DNA of 59,020 bases from Maribacter antarcticus DSM 21422. Lineage in GTDB: Bacteria; Bacteroidota; Bacteroidia; Flavobacteriales; Flavobacteriaceae. The stretch spans positions 1 through 59,020 of the forward strand of contig NZ_JHZC01000020.1 in assembly GCF_000621125.1 (NCBI RefSeq). Direction: 5' to 3'. This document shows positions 1 to 8,015 of the stretch, in pieces (position 1 is the first letter of the stretch; each line of letters opens with the position of its first letter). The notes under the pieces are model-generated. The model had not been told where the DNA came from. It saw only the letters and a list, made by a program, of their open reading frames with translations, and did not search any database. The translations under genes were made by a program, and so were the position numbers.

Positions 1-123
1 AACGGTTAGTATATGAAAAGTAGGCGATTACAAAGCACGAAACTTTCGTTTAAGCACAAAGTTTGATACGAACCAAAACCTTTGATTTTAGTACTAATTC
101 GCCTATTTTTTATATACATTGTT
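1..123 (-). repeat. attC-like site E1 (123 bp class)
   Basis: First of about 40 related elements. It starts with AAC and ends with GTT. The arms GTATATGAAAAGTAGGCGA and TCGCCTATTTTTTATATAC pair after spacers of 5 nt (GGTTA, left) and 3 nt (ATT, right). This asymmetric AAC-spacer-stem...stem-spacer-GTT layout matches integron attC sites (R''-L''...L'-R'). The GTT also starts the 10-base end GTTGTAGGCC of the gene unit to its right. Recombination function is inferred. Confidence 0.75.
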
Positions 124-136
124 GTAGGCCGTGTAT

Positions 137-652
137 TTATTTTGTGTTAGTTGAATCCTCGGCAACAGGAGTAATAGTTGCAAATTCATTAGAGTATGTT
201 ACTTTCCACGAATCATCAATCTTTTTAAAAACTAATGTTGCTGCAAATGGATCTATTTTGAACTGCTGCTTGTCTTTAAATGTTGCATGTCCTGTTCCAA
301 TATAAGTCATAATGACATTCTTTTTGTCAATATATGTAAATAGAATGTTGGTTTCATTGTACTTTTGATGGGCCACTGCACCAAAATATTCTTTATTTGA
401 TTTTATATAACCAGTATAATCAGCAACTACTCCATTGCTAATGGCAATAAATTCAGGACTGTTTAAGTAAGGTTCGGTTGCCTTTTCAAAATTTCCAGCT
501 TCACTATTCTCAATAATTTGATTAATTACTACTTCAACCTCCGTTTTAATAGTTGCTTTATCTTGGTCACTTAACACTTCTATTTTTTTTGTATCACACG
601 ATGCAAGTAATAAAGTTGCTAGAGTCAGGATTGTCAGAGTTAATTTTTTCAT
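137..652 (-). CDS. NTF2-like (SnoaL/DUF4440-type) lipoprotein
   Basis: A 171-residue protein with a type II signal peptide and lipobox LLASC, lipidated Cys at residue 19, so it is probably anchored to the periplasmic face of a membrane. Residues 35-160 have the alternating helix/strand pattern of the NTF2-like superfamily (IINQII..., TYIGTGHATFKD, LVFKKIDDSWKVTY). That fold binds small ligands or acts as a small enzyme, and no catalytic residue can be assigned here. It is the only gene in its unit, whose ends GTTGTAGGCC and GGCCTACAAC are perfect inverted repeats. The start is the ATG followed by the usual KK of a signal peptide. Confidence 0.75.
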   Translation of the reverse strand: MKKLTLTILTLATLLLASCDTKKIEVLSDQDKATIKTEVEVVINQIIENSEAGNFEKATEPYLNSPEFIAISNGVVADYTGYIKSNKEYFGAVAHQKYNETNILFTYIDKKNVIMTYIGTGHATFKDKQQFKIDPFAATLVFKKIDDSWKVTYSNEFATITPVAEDSTNTK

Positions 653-698
653 TATTGTGAATTTTTATGGTTAATATAAATGGTTTTAAATGGCCTAC

Positions 699-785
699 AA
701 CGGTGGGTATAAGGTTAGTACGCCTATCAAAAAAGTTTTAAATAAAAGTACTGACCATCATAGCGTATTAACTTTATATAATGTT
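699..785 (-). repeat. attC-like site E2 (87 bp)
   Basis: AAC at 699 and GTT at 783. The arms TATAAGGTTAGTACGC and GCGTATTAACTTTATA pair, allowing G-T pairs. It is a shorter version of the 123 bp class that lacks the central hairpin. Confidence 0.65.
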
Positions 786-969
786 GTACGCTTTTAAAAT
801 TGCGATTATGATACACTTAATTAATTTTTTATTTAAAGTAATAGCAACAATTATTTCTGTACCAGTAAGTGTTTGCTTAATAGTAATAGCAATAATGTTA
901 TGGGATAAAAAATATATAGATATAGCCTCTGTTGTACAGAACGAATATATATGGAACGCAAAAAACTAA
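781..969 (+). CDS. small membrane protein in a reversed cassette
   Basis: A 62-residue ORF, or 53 residues if the internal ATG at 808 is used. It has one long hydrophobic stretch (FLFKVIATIISVPVSVCLIV) followed by MLWDKKYIDIA and a polar tail, so it is probably an inner-membrane protein. It is the only sizeable ORF of its unit (ends GTTGTACGCT/TGCTTACAAC, 8 of 10 complementary) and lies opposite to almost every other gene. The first ATG overlaps the terminal GTT of E2, so the 808 start is preferred biologically. Function unknown. Confidence 0.55.
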   Translation: MLYAFKIAIMIHLINFLFKVIATIISVPVSVCLIVIAIMLWDKKYIDIASVVQNEYIWNAKN

Positions 970-987
970 GTAATTTTTATTGCTTAC

Positions 988-1072
988 AACGTACAGATAT
1001 ACGTATGAATACGGTTATTTCCATTTTATTAGTAGGACTAATCTAGTGGATTTCGTATTATTCTGCATTGTA
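988..1072 (-). repeat. degenerate attC-like site E3 (85 bp)
   Basis: AAC at 988. The right core is GTA (1070) instead of GTT. The arms are CAGATATACG on the left and CGTATTATTCTG on the right. The next unit's ends do not match well, so this site or its neighbour has decayed. Confidence 0.45.
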
Positions 1073-1107
1073 TCAACATGGAAGATCTAAAGGGCTTATT
1101 TCACCAA

Positions 1108-1272
1108 CTATTGTTTTTTCAGCGCATTATAAATAAGTGCATTTTGTAATCCTGCTGCAACTAATAATACACCAAATAGATATGTGTAATTTTCTGTATC
1201 ACTGTAGAGATATGAAGCGAAAAGAATTACAACAGCCCATATTATAGCACTTATAATCAGTATATTTTTCAT
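1108..1272 (-). CDS. 54-residue small membrane protein
   Basis: A complete small ORF, ATG at 1272 to TAG at 1108: MKNILIISAIIWAVVILFAS..., then YLFGVLLVAAGLQNALIYNALKKQ. It has two hydrophobic segments joined by a short polar loop (YLYSDTENYT), a typical two-helix membrane hairpin. It fills the space between E3 and E4, where a cassette gene is expected, and has the orientation of the other cassette genes. No function can be assigned. Confidence 0.6.
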   Translation of the reverse strand: MKNILIISAIIWAVVILFASYLYSDTENYTYLFGVLLVAAGLQNALIYNALKKQ

Positions 1273-1324
1273 TTTTGAATTTATTTGATTGAGATTACTT
1301 ATAGTTTAGTATTCAATTACCTAC

Positions 1325-1448
1325 AACATGTTTGTGTAAGTTTAGTTATAACTTTAAATAATGAAGTTAATAAATAGATCACAAATAGAAAGTCCGTTTG
1401 GACTTTCGTAAGTAGGCTAGAAGCAAGCATTTAAATTTACACGGTGTT
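1325..1448 (-). repeat. attC-like site E4 (124 bp class)
   Basis: AAC at 1325 and GTT at 1446, with outer stem GTGTAA.../...TTACAC. The central hairpin GAAAGTCC-GTTT-GGACTTTC (1388-1407) is the same hairpin as in sibling sites, but A-T is replaced by G-C with compensation on both sides. Confidence 0.75.
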
Positions 1449-1460
1449 CTATGGCGTTTT

Positions 1461-2015
1461 TTATTTCAAAGGATAAAATTCCTCTGAAGTTTTATAGGTT
1501 ATTTTTCCATCTTTTTTACTCAAAAGAAATGTTCCACCCCAAATTATTTCGGGATAGTATAATAATTGTTTTGTCATATCTCTTATAACAAGCGGTGCTT
1601 TCGTGTCTAGTAGCGACATCATTTCAATTGCTTTACTTATTGAAAACCATTGAGCATCTTTTTTGTTTTCGGGTACTTTCAGTTCTCCATCGACGATATT
1701 ACAACTAAAATGTTGTCTAAATTGTGAAATCGGCTTGTAGTCAGACATAAACATAAATATTCCAGCAATTTTAGGGCTATTTATTTTCACTCCATATTCA
1801 GACGCTAAATTCATAAGTCCATCTTTTATAGTTGTTTGAGAATTGTGTCTTAATGCAGGCGTCATCCATCCGAAATCATTTTTTTCCAATAAAACTTCTC
1901 CTTTTTGATTGTAGATTAATAATCTTTGAATTGTATAACTATCATTTCCTGTTTCTTGAGCAAATGATTTTAGTCCAAAAAGGATGATAAATGACAGCAA
2001 AATTAATTTTTTCAT
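1461..2015 (-). CDS. secreted Nudix-like protein, catalytic box lost
   Basis: A 184-residue protein with a Sec signal peptide (residues 1-19, cleavage near SFA-Q). The body looks like a Nudix fold: QRLLIYNQKGEVLLEKND at the start, a central GLMNLASEYGV where the Nudix box (GX5EX7REUXEEXGU) would lie, then WFSISKAIEMM. The glutamates of the REUXEE core are missing, so hydrolase activity is unlikely. It may be a ligand-binding relative. Single-gene unit, ends GTTCTATGGC and GACTTAGAAC (8 of 10). Confidence 0.55.
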   Translation of the reverse strand: MKKLILLSFIILFGLKSFAQETGNDSYTIQRLLIYNQKGEVLLEKNDFGWMTPALRHNSQTTIKDGLMNLASEYGVKINSPKIAGIFMFMSDYKPISQFRQHFSCNIVDGELKVPENKKDAQWFSISKAIEMMSLLDTKAPLVIRDMTKQLLYYPEIIWGGTFLLSKKDGKITYKTSEEFYPLK

Positions 2016-2058
2016 AAATATTATTTATTTTAATCACGGTTTTTCTTAAATGACTTAG

Positions 2059-2245
2059 AACGTTCAAGCTATAAGTAGTGCGGGAGCAGAGAAGCAATTC
2101 CCATTCTGTCATAGCCCTTAGCAAAATCTTTTTGTTTTAATTTATTTTTTTGTCTAAAGTAAAATCCTAAAGATTTTGCGACTTCATAAAAATGCACAAA
2201 CCTTTCGATTTAGCACCTTAGCCCACATTGCCTATAGGTTCTGTT
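2059..2245 (-). repeat. attC-like site E5 (187 bp class)
   Basis: AAC at 2059 and GTT at 2243. The outer stem joins CTATAAGTAGTGCGGG with CCCACATTGCCTATAG. Long-class sites carry an inner hairpin near their middle; here AATCCTAAAGATTTTGCG. Confidence 0.75.
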
Positions 2246-2271
2246 GGCAACAGTATTTTTACGTTCGTACT

Positions 2272-2559
2272 TTAAAGTATATTTTTTAAATCCTGTTTTC
2301 CAACAATCGCGATTATATCAACGGTATCACTATTTATTTTGTAGTAAATGCTGTCCGAACCACAAACACATCGGCGGTATCCTTCTTTTATATGCTCGAC
2401 CGATTCAAATGAAAACGGTCTTTTAGCTATTATGTCAAAATATTCAAAAAATGTTTCGAAATATTTGTCCGCTTGTTGCATTCCAAATTTTTTGGCTCCG
2501 TACCGATGAATACGAATAAGGTCGTCTTTAGCGTCGTTGCTTATTCTATACTTAATCAT
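2272..2559 (-). CDS. parE: RelE/ParE-family toxin
   Basis: A 95-residue protein with the ParE fold. It opens with the YRISNDAKDDLIRIHRYGAK strand-helix, has RPFSFESVEHIKEGYRRCVCGSDSIYY in the centre and ends VDIIAIVGKQDL. ParE toxins poison DNA gyrase, while RelE relatives cleave mRNA on the ribosome; sequence alone leans to ParE. Its ATG lies 8 bp inside the upstream antitoxin gene, so the two are translationally coupled. The pair fills one unit with perfect ends (GTTGGCAACA/TGTTGCCAAC). Toxin-antitoxin cassettes are characteristic of large chromosomal integrons, where they are thought to stabilise the array. Confidence 0.85.
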   Translation of the reverse strand: MIKYRISNDAKDDLIRIHRYGAKKFGMQQADKYFETFFEYFDIIAKRPFSFESVEHIKEGYRRCVCGSDSIYYKINSDTVDIIAIVGKQDLKNIL

Positions 2560-2791
2560 TTAGTATAGACTTGGATTGCGCTAAGATTTGCTCCTTGCTA
2601 TCCTTGCTAAATCCGCTATCTTCAGCTTTCTCCAATTTAGTTTTAATCCAGTCAATTTCGATTTGTTGGCTTCTTGCTTGACGAATTAAGTCATTAACGA
2701 GTTCGCTTTTACTCGAGTATTCTTGATTGTCTACTTGTGTTTTTAACCATTCATCATTTGGTACCGTAAACGATATGCTTTGTCTAGCCAT
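2552..2791 (-). CDS. parD: ParD-like antitoxin
   Basis: A 79-residue protein. Residues 1-40 (ARQSISFTVPNDEWLKTQV, then SSKSELVNDLIRQA) form a ribbon-helix-helix DNA-binding domain. The charged C-terminal helix (EIDWIKTKLEKAEDSG...) is the expected toxin-binding tail. It is the first gene of the pair, overlaps the toxin by 8 bp, and should repress its own promoter as a dimer, which is family knowledge rather than something seen here. The upstream region to the unit border at 2862 is only about 70 bp and must hold the promoter. Confidence 0.85.
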   Translation of the reverse strand: MARQSISFTVPNDEWLKTQVDNQEYSSKSELVNDLIRQARSQQIEIDWIKTKLEKAEDSGFSKDSKEQILAQSKSILND

Positions 2792-2859
2792 AATAAATAT
2801 ATTTTGATGCTAAATTACACCAAATACGAACCAATTCCAAATTTTGCGATATTGTTGCC

Positions 2860-2985
2860 AACGGTGTTGTGCAGGATTAGTTGCTGTGTTTAAGCACTAA
2901 GGTTAATAAATATTTCACAGATAGAAAGTCAGCGAGGACCTTTCTAAATAGGCCAGAACCAAAGTAATTAATTTTGTACGGTGTT
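2860..2985 (-). repeat. attC-like site E6 (126 bp class)
   Basis: AAC at 2860 and GTT at 2983. The outer arms are TGTGCAGGATTAGTTGCT and AGTAATTAATTTTGTAC. The central hairpin GAAAGTC-AGCGAG-GACCTTTC is slightly imperfect. Confidence 0.75.
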
Positions 2986-2989
2986 GGCA

Positions 2990-4714
2990 TTAGTTCTTTA
3001 AATAATTTTCTTTCAATTTTCTTATCATTAATTTAGAAGTACTACTGCTAGGATGTAACTTTATAGCTGCTTGGTAATTTTTTAGGGCACTATTAAAATC
3101 TTCTTTATGAAAATATGCTTCTCCTAAACTATCAAAAGAATTTGCAGATTTTGGAAAAAGTTCTGTATTTAATTTAAATATTTCTATAGCAAGGTCTAAA
3201 TTTCTTTTTTGAATTAATGAGTAGCCTAAATTATTTAAATTAGACTCATTAGCATCATAATTTTCATTTTTAAGTTTATTTAAACTTAAGGGAATTAAAT
3301 TTTCTTTGGTTATACTTTGTAGTTCATTTTCTAAAAAGAAACTTAAAGGTTTTTTAGGTTTGTTTTTAGATTTTTCAAAAAAGATAGATGTTCCTCTTAA
3401 TACACCTAGCCCTTTATTTGTGAATATTAGGGTTTCATTAGTTCTTTCAGAAAAATAAGTATTCGTTTTTATATAACTTAAAGGAGTGTAGTTTCCATCA
3501 TTTTTAATAAATAATTGACTTTTTTCAACTATGATAATTTTATCATTAGATAAATTAGAAGTATAAATACCTTCAAATTTTTTGATGTTTACATTATTAC
3601 TTATATTCAAATATTCTGAGTTTAAAATAATTGAAGCCATTTTCATAGGTGCTTGATAAGATAAATTTCTATCGTATTTACAGTATCCACAATTACGAAG
3701 ATGAGCAATGAATAAATCTTCTTTTGGAAAATAAATAACTACAGCACCATATCCCCAAGTAAGTCCATTATGAATAATATACGGATTTCCGTTTAAGTTT
3801 CCTAAAAACCAACCCAGTCCATTTCTACCAATGATTCCATCGTTAAATTTAATTGGTATTAAAGCTTTATTTATAGAAGACTTGTTGAGTATTTCATAAT
3901 TAATTATTGCCTTGTACCAAGTATATAAGTCATCTACAGAAGACATTAATCCACCAAATGAATAATGTGAAATATCATCTTTTTCTTGTTGTTTTATTTC
4001 ATAAGGAGCATTATTAAAAGAATCATAACCCGTAGCTCTATTTTTTATTACTTTTTTAAAACTTTCTAATTGAGTGTCTTTCATTTTTAAAGGAGTAAAG
4101 AAAGTACTATTTAAATACTCATCGTATTTTTGCTTGGTTACTTTTTCAATTATATAACCTAATAATCCGTAGGCTTCATTGCTATAATCATATTTTTCTC
4201 CAGGTTTGAATTTAAGTTCTTTGTTAGCAAAATGATTAGAAATAGAGTGACTATCGCCTTCTTTTATTTCTTTTTCAAGCTCTCCTCGATCGTGTAAACT
4301 GAAATAAGGCAGTCCAGAGGTATGAGACACTAAGTGTTTTATTAATATTGTATTTCCATTTGGAAAATCTTCAATAAACTTTGATAAAGGGTCTTCTAAT
4401 GATATTTTACCCTCTTCAACCAATTTTAGAATAGCCATAGCTGTAAAAGGTTTGGTAACAGAAGCTATTCCCATTACATTTTCTGATTTCATTGGGATAT
4501 CTAATTCAAGATTAGCTTTTCCAAAGGCTTTCTTATAAAGGATTTTTCCTTTTTGAGCAATTAAAAAAGTGCCTCCAGGTTCATCTTTAGGAAAAAAAGA
4601 TAATAAGTTATCTATTTCTGATTCTTTAAACGTTGAAGAGCTTGAAGATTTTTCTTGAGAACAGCCTAGTTGTGTAAAAAAGACTAAAAGTAATAACGTA
4701 TTAAAAATTTTCAT
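2990..4714 (-). CDS. beta-lactamase-family serine hydrolase lipoprotein with TPR tail
   Basis: A 574-residue protein with a lipobox ending at Cys18 (TQLGCSQ). Residues 45-370 are a class C beta-lactamase/D-peptidase-like (Pfam Beta-lactamase, MEROPS S12) domain: nucleophile motif S85-V-T-K88, Tyr motif YSN near 175, and a third motif around HNGLTWGYG. Residues 500-570 carry TPR helices (AIEIFKLNTELFPKSANSFDSLGEAYF, ALKNYQAAIKLHPSS), a common Bacteroidota fusion. Members act as esterases or peptidases, and the substrate is unknown. It is co-oriented with the AraC-type regulator upstream, 83 bp apart, in the same unit, so the regulator probably controls it. Confidence 0.8.
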   Translation of the reverse strand: MKIFNTLLLLVFFTQLGCSQEKSSSSSTFKESEIDNLLSFFPKDEPGGTFLIAQKGKILYKKAFGKANLELDIPMKSENVMGIASVTKPFTAMAILKLVEEGKISLEDPLSKFIEDFPNGNTILIKHLVSHTSGLPYFSLHDRGELEKEIKEGDSHSISNHFANKELKFKPGEKYDYSNEAYGLLGYIIEKVTKQKYDEYLNSTFFTPLKMKDTQLESFKKVIKNRATGYDSFNNAPYEIKQQEKDDISHYSFGGLMSSVDDLYTWYKAIINYEILNKSSINKALIPIKFNDGIIGRNGLGWFLGNLNGNPYIIHNGLTWGYGAVVIYFPKEDLFIAHLRNCGYCKYDRNLSYQAPMKMASIILNSEYLNISNNVNIKKFEGIYTSNLSNDKIIIVEKSQLFIKNDGNYTPLSYIKTNTYFSERTNETLIFTNKGLGVLRGTSIFFEKSKNKPKKPLSFFLENELQSITKENLIPLSLNKLKNENYDANESNLNNLGYSLIQKRNLDLAIEIFKLNTELFPKSANSFDSLGEAYFHKEDFNSALKNYQAAIKLHPSSSTSKLMIRKLKENYLKN

Positions 4715-4797
4715 AATTGTAAATAATGATTTAATTAGACCACAAAAAACAGGTATAAAAGTGAATTATACGTTCGAATAATTTATTCGAACTCTTT

Positions 4798-5925
4798 TTA
4801 TGAATTTTTTTTTCTAAAAATAGTAGGTGTTACTCCTGTGTTTTTTTTGAAGATGGTATTGAACGAAGATTTTGAATTGAATCCTACTTTATATAGAATC
4901 TCTAATATGGTAAGATTTGAAGAACCTTTATCTTTTAATATTTCTTTAGCTTTACTTATTCGATGATCACTAGTAAACTCGTAGAAGTTCTTACCAAATT
5001 GAGTGTTTATTAAAATTGACAACTCTCTTTCATTCATTCCTAGTTGACTGGCTAAGTCTTTAATGGTAAATTCAGGATTCAAAAAGGGCTCTTTTTGAAT
5101 CATAAATTCCTCAATTTTTACTTTTTGAGTATTTAAAAGTTCTATTTCTTTAATAGATTTTTCATTTATTAAAACAGATGCTAATTTCAGTTTTGAAGAG
5201 ATTCCTTTAAATAATTCTGGAGCATACAGTGCTTTTAGAACTAGCCAACACGAAAAGCCTAGCATTATCAAGGAACTTATTAGCCTTAAAGAAGTGATAT
5301 ACCCAAAATGATTACCAAATCTATATATGTTTTTTACTAAGGCAGAAATAAACAATACTAAACAAATAATATTCATTTGAAATAACCATTTGTAGTTTTT
5401 ACTGTGTTTTTTTGAAAAGTTTTCGAGCACAATTTTTTTATACTTTACAAGTAAAATAAAGGTAATTATTATATAAAAAATACTTTGTAAATGAGCTAAA
5501 GTGTACGAAAATTTACCCTGAAAAGTATGTGTATAATTATTGTAAAATGATAACTGCTCACTTGTATTAGCTAAATAGAAATCTGGAAGTAAAGCTAAAG
5601 TGCTTACAATAAATGGACTAAAACAAATAAGATGGTTTGAGGTAAGTTTAAAATCTGAATAAACTATTGAAAGTGTAAATAAAAATAATAAAGGAGATTG
5701 AAAAAAACTACCAATATCCATTCTTAGAATATCAACAAGTGGGCTTAAACTGATAGAACTAAAAGTTGAAGGGATAATATCGATTGCTCTAACAATTAAA
5801 AAAAGCGAGACTAAAATATTACCTATTTTATTTTCTGATTTTACCGTAATTAAGAAAAACGCGAAGAAAAGCGATGTGAAAATCAATAGAATATTTGAGT
5901 AGTGAAGTAATACGTCGCTATTCAT
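4798..5925 (-). CDS. AraC-family regulator with membrane-embedded N-terminus
   Basis: A 375-residue protein. The first 230 residues hold about seven hydrophobic helices (for example ILLIFTSLFFAFFLITV, LISSLIMLGFSCWLVLKALY). The last 100 form an AraC double helix-turn-helix: FTIKDLASQLGMNERELSILI, then ILEILYKVGFNSKSSFNTIFKK and GVTPTIFRKK. A membrane-anchored one-component regulator of this type probably senses an envelope signal. It is the first gene of its unit and lies directly upstream of the serine hydrolase. Unit ends GTTGGCATTA and TACTGCTAAC agree at 8 of 10 positions. Confidence 0.8.
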   Translation of the reverse strand: MNSDVLLHYSNILLIFTSLFFAFFLITVKSENKIGNILVSLFLIVRAIDIIPSTFSSISLSPLVDILRMDIGSFFQSPLLFLFTLSIVYSDFKLTSNHLICFSPFIVSTLALLPDFYLANTSEQLSFYNNYTHTFQGKFSYTLAHLQSIFYIIITFILLVKYKKIVLENFSKKHSKNYKWLFQMNIICLVLFISALVKNIYRFGNHFGYITSLRLISSLIMLGFSCWLVLKALYAPELFKGISSKLKLASVLINEKSIKEIELLNTQKVKIEEFMIQKEPFLNPEFTIKDLASQLGMNERELSILINTQFGKNFYEFTSDHRISKAKEILKDKGSSNLTILEILYKVGFNSKSSFNTIFKKNTGVTPTIFRKKNS

Positions 5926-5990
5926 TAATAAGTTTTTTCATAAATTTTTGAGAATCATATTCCAATGTTCTAGGTTTTTTAATTACTGCT

Positions 5991-6179
5991 AACGGCTAAG
6001 GTATGGGTAGTGCGGGAGCAGAGCAGTACGCATCTTCCGTACTTTACACTTAGCTAAAGCATTTTTTTTGTGTTTATTTTTTTGTTTTAAATGCCAAATC
6101 AAACTGTTTTGGCGTACCTCCTAAAAATACGCAAACCTTTTGATATTGACCAAGCCCCGCATTACGTATAGGTCTTGTT
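5991..6179 (-). repeat. attC-like site E7 (189 bp class, in copy A)
   Basis: AAC at 5991 and GTT at 6177. The left arm GTATGGGTAGTGCGGG pairs loosely with CCCCGCATTACGTATAG. The inner hairpin is CCAAATCAAACTGTTTTGG. Confidence 0.75.
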
Positions 6180-6575
6180 AGCGGTTTTATGTAACCCGAA
6201 CCAAACGCTAAAAGACAAGCTATTCCTATATTACCCTTAGATTTTGCCGCTTTTAACATGCAGCGTTACACCTAAGCAGACATGAAAAATTAAGAGGTAT
6301 AGAACGTTTAAAAATACCGGCAAGCCACAAGTCCGTCTGGATATTGATTACGCAACACTTGCGTTGTGGCGGCAAAAGGGAAGACCCCGAAAGTTGCGCT
6401 ATTTTTAAAGCCTAGGCCACACTTAAAAGAGAAACCAATGAAACTGGTACCGTAGATTTTATGTTGCTCTGATAAACGTTCTGTTTGCGAAATGAGTAGG
6501 TCTTTTATAGGGTAAGCAGCAAAAAAGGGAAAGCCCCGAAGATTATCTTACTTCTTACCACATATTACCGCTAAC
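5991..6575 (-). mobile_element. ORF-poor repeat cassette, copy A
   Basis: One of four near-identical units (others at 24713, 36287 and 54188). Homology starts at AACGGCTAAGG and stops at ACCGCTAAC, while the flanks differ completely. The duplicated unit is therefore one attC-like site (left, about 189 bp) plus the body to its right (about 399 bp). A 61-codon minus-strand ORF (6074-6259) spans site and body, but copy D interrupts it, so it is probably not a gene. The body holds hairpin ACGCAA-CAC-TTGCGT (6350-6364) and two copies of AAAAGGGAANNCCCCGAA (6374, 6523). These features suggest a structured RNA or DNA element. Confidence 0.8.
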
Positions 6576-6698
6576 GGTCTTGTGTATGGTTAGTTGCGTT
6601 GGCTAGCAAATAAATTAGTAGAAGAAAACGAACCAGAGAAAATTCCGAAGGAATTTTTCAAGTAGGTGAAAACCTAACAATTAAATATACACGTTGTT
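6573..6698 (-). repeat. attC-like site E8 (126 bp class)
   Basis: AAC at 6573 and GTT at 6696. The stem is GTGTATGGTTAGTTG...CAATTAAATATACAC. The central hairpin AAAATTCC-GAA-GGAATTTT has a sequence different from its siblings but is still fully paired. It supplies the stop codon of the gene at 6681. Confidence 0.75.
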
Positions 6699-7310
6699 AG
6701 CAACTGGGTTTTCTTTCGGTTGCCTATATAGTCTAATTGCTGTATAAGTAATCCATAAGAAATAAAATAAGAATGTAATTCTTTGTCCAAGAGCAGGCAT
6801 ATTTGGAAATATAAACACCCAAGCTCCGAATACAATCGTTAAATAAGTAAAAATTAAAGTCGGTGTTTTTGCGTTTTTCCAGTATTCCGTTTTACTCATC
6901 ACTTTGGGATAGGTAAAAGCACCAATTAAAAAGAAAATGTAACTGCCGAAACTACCAAGTGTGTGCAAAAGCATTGTGGTTGATTGTCGGTTGTTAAAAT
7001 CGCCTGGAAATATTCCCGATATAGCCATAAATACACCACTCAATAAAATACCATAAAGAGGTAATTTGCTTGATTTTGTGACAGCAATATTTTTATAAAG
7101 TCCAATCGCATAAATAGCAATTAAAATTCCAGTAAGAATATAGCCGAAAGAATTCCACAACCATTTATTCGACGCATCGAGCGAACCAAGCTCACTAATA
7201 GCTTTTGTAAACATTGAATATTCTGGACGAATTGATGACATAATTAAATAGGTAGTCAAAAACACTATAGGTGTTACAATTCCGATTACTCCATAAGATT
7301 TGTATGTCAT
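6681..7310 (-). CDS. DUF998 family integral membrane protein
   Basis: A 209-residue protein with about six transmembrane helices. The N-terminal block GVIGIVTPIVFLTTYLIMSS, then ISELGS and NSFGYILTGILIAIYAIGLY, is characteristic of DUF998. Function is unknown for the family, although DUF998 proteins often sit beside regulators. The C-terminal residues NNVYI and the TAA stop are encoded by the attC-like site (AACAACGTGTATATTTAA). It lies downstream of a broken Crp-type gene in the same unit, which probably once regulated it. Confidence 0.8.
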   Translation of the reverse strand: MTYKSYGVIGIVTPIVFLTTYLIMSSIRPEYSMFTKAISELGSLDASNKWLWNSFGYILTGILIAIYAIGLYKNIAVTKSSKLPLYGILLSGVFMAISGIFPGDFNNRQSTTMLLHTLGSFGSYIFFLIGAFTYPKVMSKTEYWKNAKTPTLIFTYLTIVFGAWVFIFPNMPALGQRITFLFYFLWITYTAIRLYRQPKENPVANNVYI

Positions 7311-7365
7311 TTTGATTTTTGTGTTGAAAGGTATTGATAATAACAGTTCCTAAATTTGATTTAAA

Positions 7366-8007
7366 TCAAAAAGTGCCTTTTGTCGACCTAACTCTACTTA
7401 ATGTTTCTTGTGTCATTCCTAAATGGGATGCCAACATTCCAAGTGGCACTCGTAGCAATATATTTTTTGAGGATTGTTCAAAGAATTGGTAGCGTTCTTT
7501 TGCAGAGTTAAACTGAAGTGAGATGATACGTTCTGATTGTTCCAAAAAGAGTTTTGAAATCAGCATTCTCCCAAACCTTTCCATTTCGGGAAAATCTTTA
7601 AAGCATTCTTCGAGGTCGGCTAAGGAAATTTTCACGAGTTCTGTTTCTTCTAAAGTTTGAATATGAAAATAGTCGGGAATGTTTTGAAGAAAGCTATAAA
7701 TCGAAGTTATCCATTCATTTTCTGCTGAAAAGTTGTCTGTAATTTCTTTGTCTCCTTTTTTATAGTAAATTCTTGTAAGTCCTTTATTTATAAAATAGGT
7801 AGTTGAACAAATTCTTTGAGGTTTATGAAGAAAATGATTTTTGGGAAAAATCTCAATAGCACAAATTGATTCAAGACGAATTTTCAGCTCGTTTGAAACA
7901 GGGATAAAATTGATAATATGGTTTATTAAACTTTCGATAAGGTTCTTTTGTTTTTCAGCCTTGTTGCTACCGTTTAATGTAAAAAGTTGTTTTAATACTT
8001 TTCACAT
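7366..8007 (-). pseudogene. Crp/Fnr-family regulator, 5' end damaged
   Basis: The minus-strand reading frame from 8001 down to 7366 encodes a nearly full Crp-like protein: LIESLINHIINFIPVSNELK, FINKGLTRIYYKKGDKEITDN, QTLEETELVKISLADLE, and the C-terminal helix ASHLGMTQETLSRVRS. No usable start exists. The only in-frame upstream ATG (8005-8007) is followed at once by TGA (8002-8004), and the 5' end abuts the next unit's GTT at 8011 with no attC-like site between. The shorter stretch 7366-7635, opening with GTG, lacks most of the sensor domain. The start was probably lost when the intervening site was deleted. Confidence 0.7.
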
Positions 8008-8015
8008 AATGTTAA

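Noticed and set aside
1942..2124. 60-codon minus-strand ORF across the start of the Nudix-like gene and E5
   Set aside because: Overlaps a better-supported gene in another frame and its sequence derives from the inverted repeat.
6074..6259. Minus-strand ORF shared by repeat-cassette copies A, B and C (61-89 codons)
   Set aside because: It runs through the attC-like site, and copy D interrupts it with a stop after two codons. Similarity follows from DNA identity of the copies, so I do not call a gene.
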